DNA of 64,000 nt from G963677085 sp963677085 (GTDB taxonomy: Bacteria; Planctomycetota; Planctomycetia; Pirellulales; Thermoguttaceae). The notes under the pieces were generated by a model. It was given only the letters and a program-made list of their open reading frames with translations. It made no database searches and was not told the origin of the DNA. Position 1 is the stretch's first letter. Each line of letters opens with the position of its first letter. The stretch lies in the NCBI GenBank assembly GCA_963677085.2, contig CAXXFH010000004.1, forward strand, positions 1,426,001-1,490,000, given 5' to 3'. The translations under genes and the position numbers were made by a program. Shown piece by piece: positions 52,846 to 60,590 of this stretch.

Positions 52846-53280
52846 ATGGCACAATTCGACCCGGAAAAGCAGGCCCTGGTCGGGACAGGCGGTCTCCTGT
52901 CCGTGCGCGTCGATGACGAAATCACACGCAAGTTGTCGATGCTGATCGAGGGCGAGTGCGAAGGACTGGGCCCCCTGCAAGCTGCCAAGAAGTTCGGCTT
53001 CAGCAAGCAACGCTACTTCCAGTTGCGCGCGGCATTTGTCGAGCAAGGTGCCTCGGCGCTGCAGAGCCAGAAACGCGGCCCGAAAACGCATTACCGGCGT
53101 ACCGCCGAGGTGGTTCGCCAGGTGATCCGGCACCGATTTCTCGATGTCGATGCGTCGCCCGAAGTGATCGCCCAGAAGCTTCGCCAAAGCGGGTGGCAGA
53201 TCAGCACACGCAGCGTGCAGCGGGTGATCGAAGAGTTCGGCCTTCAAAAAAAAACTCTACCGTTGTCGGCCGAAGGGTGA
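52846..53280 (+). CDS. Transposase, N-terminal part (helix-turn-helix), of the third element
   Basis: ATG 52846 is preceded by AGGGAGGA. The 144-residue frame holds a helix-turn-helix region (LGPLQAAKKFGFSKQRYFQL, RAAFVEQGASALQSQKRGPK) and a second HTH (RRTAEVVRQVIRHRFLDVDA, SPEVIAQKLRQSGWQISTRS, VQRVIEEFGLQ). It then crosses a run of nine adenines (53246-53254) and ends 24 bases later. The next frame, +1, continues as KKLYRCRPKGELQIEVQRTK, which is a natural continuation. The full transposase therefore requires removal of one A from the message, or is broken by an indel. Confidence 0.8.
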   Translation: MAQFDPEKQALVGTGGLLSVRVDDEITRKLSMLIEGECEGLGPLQAAKKFGFSKQRYFQLRAAFVEQGASALQSQKRGPKTHYRRTAEVVRQVIRHRFLDVDASPEVIAQKLRQSGWQISTRSVQRVIEEFGLQKKTLPLSAEG

Positions 53281-54652
53281 ATTGCAGATCGAGGTTCAGC
53301 GCACCAAGAAGCGTACGCGCAGCGAGCCGTGCGATCCGGCCAGTATCGAGCGCGGGGTTCGGCAACTTCTGGCCGACAAGATCTCCGGCAACCTGGTCGG
53401 CCTTTGGCTCCTGGTGCCTGAACATCTGCGTTTGGGGATCTGGGACCTACTCGGTGGCTGGAGTGGCCACGTGGCGGAGCGGGTCGAACCGCGTTTGGCC
53501 CTACAATTGGTTCACGAAGCGGCCTTGTGCAGCACGGGCGTGCGGCACCAACACGCGCTGAGCCAGAGGGGATTCGAGTTGGCATGCGGGCTGCCCTTTG
53601 TCGCCAGCGACATGGCCATCCACAACCTGCTGGGGGTGCACACGGTGGCCGAGGCCCAAGGATTGCAGGTGGCGTTGGGACGCATTCGCCGGGCCTCGGG
53701 CGATTATCTGGGCAAACTGCTGGCAATCGATCCGCATCGCATCCGCAGCTACAGCAAGCGACAAATGCGTCGCTATCGGGATGACGAAAAGTCGACACCA
53801 CTGAAGGTGGTGCAAACGTTCTTTGCGCTGGATCCCGACACGCATCAACCGGTTTGTTTCACCCTCGCAACGTCGGCGCGCACGGCTACGCAGGCCACCA
53901 AGGAACTCCTCCAACTGTCAGGCGACATCTTGGCCCCGTCGCCGGGAGAAACCTTAGTGCTGGCCGATATGGAACACTTCTCGGCCGAACTGATCGAGAA
54001 TGTACAGCAGGAGACGAACTTCGATCTGCTGGTGCCTATGAAGAATCAACGTTCACTGCAAAAAAAGTTGCGGGCGATCCCCGCCGATCAGTTTGTCCGG
54101 CGCTGGGCCGGTTATGCCACCACGACGCTGCCCTACAAGATGGTCCGCAGTCGAGCCGACCTCCACCAATTCGTTCAACGACTTGGCGAAACGTCGAAAG
54201 ATTACCGCTTCCACGCCTATCTTTCGACTTCGGAGCGGGACGAGGTCGATGCGTTGACCCTCGACTTCCCAAAACGCTGGCACGTGGAGGAGTTCTTCAA
54301 TGCCTATCAGGCCCTCGGCTGGGACCGGGGCGGAACCATGAACCTCAACATCCGTTACGGCCAGATGACGATGGCCCTGATCGCACAAGCGGTCACGAGC
54401 CAGTTGCGCGCTCGACTGGGCGAACCGTTTTCACAATGGGACGCGACCCATTTGGCCAAGTCGCTCCTGGCTGGCCTGGACGGAGACATCCGGGTTGCCG
54501 ACGACACGATCGTCGTCACCTATTACAACGCCCCCAATGTCGAGCGACTCCGCCAGCATTATGAGGGCCTCCCCGCCAAACTGGCGAGTGAGAAGATCGA
54601 TCCTCGCATCCCCTGGCTGTACAACTTCAAGCTCGACTTCCGCTTCCGCTGA
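53255..54652 (+). CDS. Transposase, catalytic part, of the third element (frame-shifted from the N-terminal part)
   Basis: Translated from the A run, the frame reads LYRCRPKGELQIEVQRTKKR and continues for about 465 residues to a stop at 54652. A likely catalytic triad is visible: Asp in LGKLLAIDPHRIRSYSKRQM, Asp in GETLVLADMEHFSAELIENV, and Glu in WHVEEFFNAYQALGWDRGGT, giving an RNase H-like DDE fold as in IS4-type transposases. There is no proper start codon or ribosome binding site of its own (TTG 53282 is the first candidate), so it is probably expressed as a fusion with the N-terminal part. Confidence 0.75.
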   Translation, partial: LYRCRPKGELQIEVQRTKKRTRSEPCDPASIERGVRQLLADKISGNLVGLWLLVPEHLRLGIWDLLGGWSGHVAERVEPRLALQLVHEAALCSTGVRHQHALSQRGFELACGLPFVASDMAIHNLLGVHTVAEAQGLQVALGRIRRASGDYLGKLLAIDPHRIRSYSKRQMRRYRDDEKSTPLKVVQTFFALDPDTHQPVCFTLATSARTATQATKELLQLSGDILAPSPGETLVLADMEHFSAELIENVQQETNFDLLVPMKNQRSLQKKLRAIPADQFVRRWAGYATTTLPYKMVRSRADLHQFVQRLGETSKDYRFHAYLSTSERDEVDALTLDFPKRWHVEEFFNAYQALGWDRGGTMNLNIRYGQMTMALIAQAVTSQLRARLGEPFSQWDATHLAKSLLAGLDGDIRVADDTIVVTYYNAPNVERLRQHYEGLPAKLASEKIDPRIPWLYNFKLDFRFR

Positions 54653-54706
54653 CGCCCATTGCCCGACAAATCACAAGGTCCAAGAAATAGCCTCTCGAAA
54701 ATCGCT

Positions 54707-55600
54707 GAGCGAGGGGAGCGTAGCGAACGGGCGCTGAAGCTGGCCGTGGCCGAGATGTATGTCCAAGGGGTGTCCACCCGAAAGGTGGCGGAAATCACGA
54801 AGGAACTGTGCGGCCTGGACGTGAGCAGCAGCCAAGCGAGCCGCGCCGCCGGGCTGCTCGACGAAGAACTGGGGGCGTGGCGCAACCGACCATTGGCAAG
54901 AACGCCCTATCTTATTTTGGATGCCCGCTACGAGAAAGTGCGCCACGGCGGCAGCGTACGCGACTGCGCGGTCTTGATTGCGATCGGAGTGCTCGACAAC
55001 GGCCGGCGAAGCGTCCTGGGCGTCAGTGTTTCATTATCCGAAGCGGAAGTCCACTGGCGCGACTTTTTGAAAAGCCTGATCGATCGAGGTCTTCACGGCG
55101 TGCAGTTGATCGCCTCCGACGATCACGCGGGCCTGAAACAAGCCCGCAAGGCCGGCTTTCCTGGGATCGCCTGGCAACGCTGCCAGTTCCACCTCATGCA
55201 GAACGCGCTGCACTACGTGCCGAAGGTCTCGATGCGTCTGGAAGTCAGTCAAGATCTGCGAAACGTGTTCAATGCGCCGGACCGCCACGAGGTGGATCGG
55301 CTGCTGGCGCAACTGGTGAAGAAATACGCGGACCGTGCGCCCGATCTTTCGGCTTGGATGGAAACCAACGTGCCCGAAGGGCTTGTGGTTTTCGAGTTGC
55401 CCGCGACCCATCAGCGCCGCCTGCGCACCACCAACACCCTCGAACGGCTCAATCAAGAGATCAAACGTCGGACTCGCGTCGCGACGCTGTTCCCCAACGA
55501 AGCGTCGCTGTTGCGTCTGGTCAGCGCCATCCTCAGCGAAACCAGCGACGACTGGGAGACGGGCAAAGTCTACCTGACGATGCTGACCAGTGCGTCCTGA
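54707..55600 (+). pseudogene. IS256-family transposase, C-terminal fragment
   Basis: The frame from the junction reads ERGERSERALKLAVAEMYVQ and GVSTRKVAEITKELCGLDVS, the continuation of the N-terminal fragment at 52282-52565. It holds the IS256 DDE set: LILDARYEKVRHGG, LIASDDHAGLKQARKAGFPG and TLERLNQEIKRRTRVATLFP with NEASLLRLVSAILSE. About 298 residues are preserved to a stop at 55600. Without its N-terminus, and lacking a start, it is inactive unless the inner element excises precisely. Confidence 0.85.
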
Positions 55601-55782
55601 CGATGCCAAACAGCCCTCCAGAAAACGGAACACAGAGAAAGGCTAGCGGGGCTCCAAGGGGGCGGCAATGAGCCCCCTTGGTCTGCGTGAACGCCAATAA
55701 ATCCGCGGCAAAGCCGCTCCACTTTCTTCCTAACCAAAGAAAAGAAGATCAACAGAATTTACAGAACAAGGGTTGCTCGACC

Positions 55783-55851
55783 AAAAAGGCAAGTGATTTT
55801 GGAAAAAGTCTGCCGCGCTCGCGCGGCACTGGATAATGTCACATCTATGTG
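55783..55851 (+). pseudogene. IS630-family transposase, 3' remnant
   Basis: After the right end of the IS256-like element the sequence reads VILEKVCRARAALDNVTSM followed by a stop at 55849-55851, and then by the right inverted repeat (55850-55863). This is the expected C-terminus of the IS630 transposase interrupted at 52137. A two-base difference upstream of the segment shifts its frame relative to the 5' part, so even precise excision might not restore the gene. Confidence 0.7.
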
Positions 55852-55939
55852 ACGCACTACACTAGCGGGACCAAAGAAGACGTCAATAACGAGAATCACC
55901 AGACGTTCCGCCTCCCAGCCACGGACCTCTCGGCCACCC

Positions 55940-57031
55940 TCAACTGACGGCACTGAGCACTTCTAAGATCCGCTCCGCGGTATGCCCATCGCCATACAAT
56001 GAGGGCCTTTGGACAGGACCACCGTTTCTAAATCGCTGCACCGCGTCCAACAAACATTTCGGGTCAGCCCCAACCAAGCTGTTCCACCCAACCTCGACCG
56101 TTTCAGTCCACTCCGTCTCGTCACGAAGCGTAACGCAAGGCACACCAAGATAGTACGCTTCTTTCTGTACCCCACCCGAGTCTGTAAGAATCATCGCAGC
56201 CTGCTGCTGCAATTGAAGCATATCAAGATACCCCAACGGCTCAACGGCAATGACAGCATCTTGAGAGCCTGAAGGAGCCCCATCGAAATGAAACAATATG
56301 CCGTGCCGAACAATGGCAGCGCGTGTACGTGGGTGCAAGGGAAGCACAACGGGATAGGGGACTTGCCGCAAGCCTGCCAGAATACCAGCCAGCCGTTGCG
56401 GGTCATCCGTGTTTTCGGCGCGATGCACTGTAGCCAACACGTAATTGCCAGCCTCGACACCCACACGCTGCAAGATATCAGAACGTTGCCCGGCCAGCGG
56501 GCTGAACCGCCGCACCGAATCCGCCATGATATCACCGACACCCCAAACACCCTTCGTAATTCCCTCGGCCGCAAGGTGACCGGCAGCCACATCAGACGGA
56601 ACCAATAACCAAGCGGCCAGATGATCGGTCACGACCCGGTTAATCTCTTCCGGCATTGTACGATTGAAACTTCGCAAGCCTGCTTCGACATGCGCTATAG
56701 GGATCTGTAATTTTGCAGCAGCCAAGGCACCAGCAAGCGTGGAATTGGTGTCTCCATAGACGATCACCGCATCGGGATGCTGCTCATCAAGAACGGCTTC
56801 GATACGCTCCAACATCGCCCCAGTCTGGGTGCCATGGGAACCAGAACCGACCTCCAAATGTTTATCGGGAGCAGGTATCCCCATTTCGCGAAAGAAAACG
56901 TCTGACATATTGTCGTCGTAATGCTGGCCAGTGTGTACGAGAAATTCCTCGTGCCTGCGACGCAATTCAGCACTTAGTGGCGCCGCCTTAATGAACTGCG
57001 GCCGAGCACCAACGATAGTAACAAAACGCAT
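55940..57031 (-). CDS. wbpI: UDP-N-acetylglucosamine 2-epimerase family, WbpI-like
   Basis: The ATG at 57031 gives MRFVTIVGARPQFIKAAPLS and 363 residues; the longer frame upstream is antisense to a transposase. Motifs: VHTGQHYDDNMSDVFFREMG, VYGDTNSTLAGALAAAKLQI, IAHVEAGLRSFNRTMPEEIN, VLATVHRAENTDDPQRLAGI, GYLDMLQLQQQAAMILTDSG and GVQKEAYYLGVPCVTLRDET followed by EWTETVEVGWN. The HRAENTDDP and RDETEWTETV segments match WbpI, the epimerase that acts on UDP-2,3-diacetamido-2,3-dideoxy-glucuronate, better than WecB. It is separated from the WbpB-D and WbpE genes by two IS elements. Confidence 0.85.
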   Translation of the reverse strand: MRFVTIVGARPQFIKAAPLSAELRRRHEEFLVHTGQHYDDNMSDVFFREMGIPAPDKHLEVGSGSHGTQTGAMLERIEAVLDEQHPDAVIVYGDTNSTLAGALAAAKLQIPIAHVEAGLRSFNRTMPEEINRVVTDHLAAWLLVPSDVAAGHLAAEGITKGVWGVGDIMADSVRRFSPLAGQRSDILQRVGVEAGNYVLATVHRAENTDDPQRLAGILAGLRQVPYPVVLPLHPRTRAAIVRHGILFHFDGAPSGSQDAVIAVEPLGYLDMLQLQQQAAMILTDSGGVQKEAYYLGVPCVTLRDETEWTETVEVGWNSLVGADPKCLLDAVQRFRNGGPVQRPSLYGDGHTAERILEVLSAVS

Positions 57032-57123
57032 GTCTACAAACCTTTGCTCAAGTAAGCCGCTTGCGAAGCGGATAGAATTGGCGATTATTGTAATCGAACG
57101 ACCGGGTAGCGTGCCATCCTTAA

Positions 57124-58484
57124 AACTGAACTTTTGCAAAGTCAGGTCAAGCGTAGCTGAGTCATCACATGGTCGCGACTTCGCGAATACTCGGTAATTT
57201 GCTCGATTGCCCAATCGAGGGTCGAGCGCATGGTTTCTCGCGTTACTGCGCGACAGGCTTCGCCGATGGGCATCAGCTTGCAGTGAGCCCATTGCTTCGC
57301 ACGGTTCTGCTTGAGTTGGGCCATGAGCAGAGGGTACGCCAGCATGACCAAGTACAGGTGCCGTGTTTGGCCCTGGCCGTTGCGCAGCTGACAAGCTCCC
57401 ATGCCAAGCTCTTGCTTGCCGTCCCGATGACAGGTCTCCGTGCCTGTCCAGCGATTGCGATAGACGAGCAGGATTCGAGTGACTTCCCAGCCCGTGCGGT
57501 TGGTGACCAGGATCTTGCAGGGAGCACGATCGCGTTTTCGATTCCAGATGATGACAATTCGTACTTTGTGGTGGACGTTGGGAATACGGAGCGTTGCCGT
57601 GAAGTACCATTGTTGCTTGCGGCCACGCTGGAACGATTTGCGGCTTTCCGGTTCGATCTCGGCAGCCATCTCTTTGGCTTTCAACTCGTAACCCTTCCAC
57701 CAGATCTTCCGATTGAATTTCAAGTCGCCCACATAACCTCGCGGGCGGTCGAAACGATCTTTCTTTTCGTGGATGTGGTTGAGGCACTCGGCGTTGGTGA
57801 AGTAGCTATCGAAAGTGAAGTCGCCGGGTATCTCCCGCGCGCACGCCCAGTCGATCAGTTGGCAGAAGAGCTTCGTGTGGTTGAAGAACTCTTCGCCCGT
57901 TTCCTCGCATTGCGTCTTTTTTCGGAAGCGACGGAACTCCAGCGGATAATGCTTTCCGCCGCTGCAAACGTAATTCGCAATCAGGTAGTCATGGGCCAGT
58001 TTGTTTCGCTGCTCGGCGTGATCCCAAAGCCAGCCGACGTCTTCGATCAGCTTGCCGTCGTGGTCGATCAGCACGTTGTCGAGCGCGATGACGCCGCGGT
58101 CCGTGTATTGCGTGCTCGAATCCCTCTGAAGCCACTCGAGTCGCTGCTCGTTCAGTTTCTCTTCGTCCCAGTCGACTGCCGTGAGAAACCGGTTGAAGCA
58201 GGACTGATCGCTGGTCATGGCGAACTCGCTGTTCATGCCACGCACGGTTTTTCGCGCGGCAACCATCAGGCCCGTGAGGTACTCGGCAAAATGTCGCCGC
58301 TCAGGCTCGCAAATAAACAGGTCGCCGAACTTCCCGACGGCCGCCGTGACGACGGTTGGAAACGAAGTGATCCCTGGCATGACTCGTACCACCCCAAAAT
58401 GCCATGGCCACCTCAAACACACTCAATTTATCGCTAAACCTCCCACTTCTTCAAGACGAAACCGCGATCTGCAAAAGTCCAGTT
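57124..58484 (-). mobile_element. IS701-like element
   Basis: The ends carry an inverted repeat, AACTGAACTTTTGCA (57124-57138) and TGCAAAAGTCCAGTT (58470-58484), with one mismatch. The enclosed 1361 bases hold one transposase gene on the minus strand. Imperfect four-base flanks (TAAA and TAGA) could be the target duplication. It sits between wbpI and the IS3-like element. Confidence 0.7.
57142..58380 (-). CDS. IS701-family transposase
   Basis: The start is placed at ATG 58380 (MPGITSFPTVVTAAVGKFGD), giving 412 residues; GTG 58422 is an alternative. The protein contains VRGMNSEFAMTSDQSCFNRF, RGVIALDNVLIDHDGKLIED (Asp), IPGDFTFDSYFTNAECLNHI (Asp) and YRNRWTGTETCHRDGKQELG with the catalytic Glu near GTETC..KQE, fitting the IS701 group of IS4-like DDE transposases. 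The gene is complete and the inverted repeats are near-intact, so the element could be mobile. Confidence 0.82.
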   Translation of the reverse strand: MPGITSFPTVVTAAVGKFGDLFICEPERRHFAEYLTGLMVAARKTVRGMNSEFAMTSDQSCFNRFLTAVDWDEEKLNEQRLEWLQRDSSTQYTDRGVIALDNVLIDHDGKLIEDVGWLWDHAEQRNKLAHDYLIANYVCSGGKHYPLEFRRFRKKTQCEETGEEFFNHTKLFCQLIDWACAREIPGDFTFDSYFTNAECLNHIHEKKDRFDRPRGYVGDLKFNRKIWWKGYELKAKEMAAEIEPESRKSFQRGRKQQWYFTATLRIPNVHHKVRIVIIWNRKRDRAPCKILVTNRTGWEVTRILLVYRNRWTGTETCHRDGKQELGMGACQLRNGQGQTRHLYLVMLAYPLLMAQLKQNRAKQWAHCKLMPIGEACRAVTRETMRSTLDWAIEQITEYSRSRDHVMTQLRLT

Positions 58485-58977
58485 AGAAGTGTTTTCTTCC
58501 CCATGCGGTCTCCCAAGGAGAATTTTCACCGGCACTTATTGACGCCTGCGTATCGAATTAACAGAAGCCCCCCCGGCTGCCCGGTTCCAAGGCATTCGGC
58601 TTTGGCCAACCGTTCAACGACGGTGCAACAAGACCAGCGAGATCGCGACTTGCACCGTAATAAGTTCGCTATCGAGCCCATACCCCCCAACGGGGCCCTC
58701 CTAAAACCATAACCTCTGGACCATAACTGATTTATTATTGTGGCGGAAGGAATGAGTCTTCATGAACCTCGCCCCCCATCGAGCCGATCTGCGGCAGTTT
58801 CGTTGCTAACTAGATCGGATGGGTACAGAACAGCGGGCCGTTGTTCGGACGACCGGACTTGGTGGGTCCGGGGGTAGATTTCTTAACGGCGTCCATTCTA
58901 CAGATCACTAGCTGACTTGGGCGCCCTTATCTGCCAAACATCGACCCACGCATGGTTTCTGGTCGGTAGTATAATAA
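58485..58977. other. Intergenic region between two IS elements
   Basis: Nearly 500 bases separate the IS701-like and IS3-like elements. No coding frame is supported. The base composition is mixed and no internal repeat was noticed. It is probably what remains of the old spacer between wbpI and wbpB-wbpD. Confidence 0.4.
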
Positions 58978-59051
58978 TGGTCTGGAAGAACTGGGCGCGC
59001 CAATAAGGTGGATTCGTATACGGTCCGATACGGGCTGTAGGAGACGAATTC

Positions 59052-60161
59052 ATGGCGAAGCAGCGACGGAAGTTTACGCCAGCGTTCAAGGCGAAGGTTG
59101 CTTTGGCGGCGATCCGCGGCGAGGGGACGCTTGCCGAGTTGGCGGGCCGGTTCGAGGTGCATGCGAATCAGGTGGCTGCCTGGAAGAAGCAGGCGATCGA
59201 AGGCATGACCGAGAGTCTTTCCGGCGGTCGAAAGCGGCGGGAAAAAGAGGACGAGGAGCACGAGGCAAAGCTCTACCAGCAAATCGGCCAACTTCAGTTC
59301 GAGTTGGACTGGTTGAAAAAAAAGCTGGCGAGCTGTGACCGAAAGCGCGATATGGTCGAGCCGGGCAGCCAGGAGCTTTCGGTTACCAGGCAGTGCCAAC
59401 TCCTGGGGCTTTCGCGATCGAGTTACTACTACACGGCGCAGCCGCCGAGCGAACGTGATCTTCGGCAGATGCGGATGATCGATGAAGAGTACACGCGTCG
59501 TCCGTTTCGCGGCTCGCGGCGGATGCGGGACTGCCTTCAGGAACAAGGCGAGACGGCGTCTCGCGACCGCGTCTGGCGGCTGATGCGGCAATTGGGCCTT
59601 CAAGCAATTTACCCGAAGAAGCGTTTGAGCCTGGAAAACAAGGAACATGAGAAGTATCCGTACCTGCTGCGCGGCCTGGAGATCGTCCGGCCGAATCAGG
59701 TATGGTGCAGCGACATCACGTACATTCGGCTGCCAGGAGGATTCGTTTACCTGACGGCGGTGATGGACTGGCACAGCCGGTTCGTGCTGAGTTGGGACCT
59801 CTCGATCACGCTCGACACGGAGTTCTGTGTCACGGCTCTTGACCGTGCCTTGCAGCAGTGCCAGCCGGAGATCTTCAACACGGACCAGGGCTGTCAGTAC
59901 ACCAGTCATCAGTTCACGGGCCGCCTGCAGGAATCGGGTATTCGGATCAGCATGGACGGCCGCGGCCGATGCTTCGACAACATCATGGTCGAACGGCTTT
60001 GGCGAAGCGTGAAGTACGAGGAAATCTACCTGAAGGAGTATGCGAGCGTTGGGGATTGTCGCCACGCGTTGCGGCGTTACTTTGCGTTCTACAACCACGA
60101 ACGTCGTCACCAGGGCCTCGGCCGACGGACGCCGTGGGACGTGTATCAATCGGGCGTGTAG
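59052..60161 (+). CDS. IS3-family transposase, OrfA and OrfB in a single frame
   Basis: The 369-residue protein has an N-terminal helix-turn-helix (RRKFTPAFKAKVALAAIRGE, GTLAELAGRFEVHANQVAAW) with a leucine-rich coiled region (LYQQIGQLQFELDWLKKKLA), then HTH_21 (RGSRRMRDCLQEQGETASRD, RVWRLMRQLGLQAIYP) and the rve integrase core: VWCSDITYIRLPGGFVYLTA (Asp), IFNTDQGCQYTSHQF (Asp) and RGRCFDNIMVERLWRSVKYE (Glu). In IS3 elements OrfA and OrfB are normally joined by a -1 frameshift on an A-rich run. Here the equivalent A8 (TTGAAAAAAAAGC near 59316) is read straight through. Confidence 0.88.
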   Translation: MAKQRRKFTPAFKAKVALAAIRGEGTLAELAGRFEVHANQVAAWKKQAIEGMTESLSGGRKRREKEDEEHEAKLYQQIGQLQFELDWLKKKLASCDRKRDMVEPGSQELSVTRQCQLLGLSRSSYYYTAQPPSERDLRQMRMIDEEYTRRPFRGSRRMRDCLQEQGETASRDRVWRLMRQLGLQAIYPKKRLSLENKEHEKYPYLLRGLEIVRPNQVWCSDITYIRLPGGFVYLTAVMDWHSRFVLSWDLSITLDTEFCVTALDRALQQCQPEIFNTDQGCQYTSHQFTGRLQESGIRISMDGRGRCFDNIMVERLWRSVKYEEIYLKEYASVGDCRHALRRYFAFYNHERRHQGLGRRTPWDVYQSGV

Positions 60162-60186
60162 GGGGAGCCGTGAGATGCGCGAAGGG

Positions 60187-60234
60187 GGGGCGTTTGTTCC
60201 GCTCCGTTCGCTCCGCTCCACAAACGCCCCCCTT
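60187..60234 (+). terminator. Strong hairpin downstream of the IS3-type transposase
   Basis: Arms GGGGGGGCGTTTGT and ACAAACGCCCCCC close over about 20 bases (TCCGCTCCGTTCGCTCCGCT). It lies 25 bases past the transposase stop and can form a very stable stem. It may act as a transcription terminator, or be a repeat within the element. Confidence 0.5.
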
Positions 60235-60292
60235 TCAGAAACCCAGATTCCACCTTAAACAACCCAATCCAGCGCCTTGACAACCCAGACCA

Positions 60293-60590
60293 CTTCATAG
60301 ATGACCTCAGATTTACCTTCTGGAGCAAGATGAAGTTGCCTGCCGACCAAGTCGTCTTCACTTTTTGGCTAACCTTGTGTATAGGTATCCTATTATGCCC
60401 CGCTCGCTTCGCCACTTGCCAAGACGTGATTCAGGGGGGTACACAAACAAAATGCGATCTTTCTCTCGGCATTCTGTGAAATAATACCCGCTGGCACAAA
60501 TGATTGGCCGGTAGCGTGAAGCTTATATCTTACCTATGAATACAGCGCGTATGCCATAGGCTCTCGATGCTATTTGCAGGAGGACTTAAC
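60293..60590 (+). other. Leader region upstream of the WbpB-WbpD gene
   Basis: This is the 298-base stretch between the IS3-like element and the sugar biosynthesis genes. TTGTGT and TATTAT-like hexamers near 60372-60395 could be a weak promoter. GCAGGAGGA immediately precedes the start at 60591. No other feature was seen. Confidence 0.35.

Larger units (their letters stand above)
52566..54707 (+). mobile_element. Third element, inserted in the IS256-like transposase gene
   Basis: Ends are marked by an 11-base perfect inverted repeat, CAGCGATTTTC at 52566-52576 and GAAAATCGCTG at 54697-54707. The 2142 bases between them hold two overlapping frames encoding a DDE transposase. The insertion splits the IS256 transposase between its FYPSAL and RSERALK segments. 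No clear target duplication is visible, and the left junction may be a few bases off. The IS family was not recognised with certainty; an IS4/IS1380/ISNCY-like DDE group is likely. Confidence 0.65.
52138..55782 (+). mobile_element. IS256-family element inserted in IS630, itself interrupted
   Basis: The left end starts GGGCCGTGTAAACTTTCATC and contains TCTGTAAATT at 52156-52165; the right end contains AATTTACAGA at 55756-55765 and ends ...GGTTGCTCGACC, giving imperfect inverted repeats of about 28 bases. AAGGC is seen on both flanks as a possible relic of the target duplication. Taking out the inner element (52566-54707) leaves about 1500 bases, normal for IS256. Confidence 0.65.
51039..55863 (+). 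mobile_element. IS630-family element, interrupted by an IS256-like element
   Basis: The outer ends carry 14-base inverted repeats differing at one position (AGTGTGGTGCGTCA at 51039-51052; TGACGCACTACACT at 55850-55863). The transposase 5' part (51115 to about 52137) and its 3' end (about 55783-55851) lie on the two sides of the inserted IS256-like element. Removing the insert (52138-55782) leaves about 1180 bases, the normal IS630 size. IS630 elements target TA; TA is seen at the right end and CA at the left, which may be a point change. Confidence 0.7.
58978..60292 (+). mobile_element. IS3-family element
   Basis: The ends show short inverted repeats: TGGTCTGG at 58978-58985 and CCAGACCA at 60285-60292, with further partial complementarity inward (AAGGTGGATTC and GATTCCACCTT). 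The length, 1315 bases, fits IS3. No target duplication could be seen. It contains a single-frame transposase and, near its right end, a strong hairpin (60187-60234). Confidence 0.55.

Noticed and set aside
53246..53254. Programmed -1 ribosomal frameshift at the A9 run
   Set aside because: A -1 shift leads to the wrong frame; the catalytic part is in the +1 frame, so only loss of one base or a +1 event joins the parts.
57032..57787. Upstream extension of the WbpI frame
   Set aside because: This part is antisense to the IS701 transposase and is not related to epimerases; the natural start is ATG 57031.
57169..58437. Plus-strand frame of 422 codons opposite the IS701 transposase
   Set aside because: It is antisense to a gene with recognisable transposase motifs and has no ribosome binding site or family features of its own.
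58908..60221. Minus-strand frame of 437 codons opposite the IS3 transposase
   Set aside because: It is a shadow of the IS3 transposase; the composition is Arg/Pro/Leu-rich as expected for antisense of GC-rich coding DNA.
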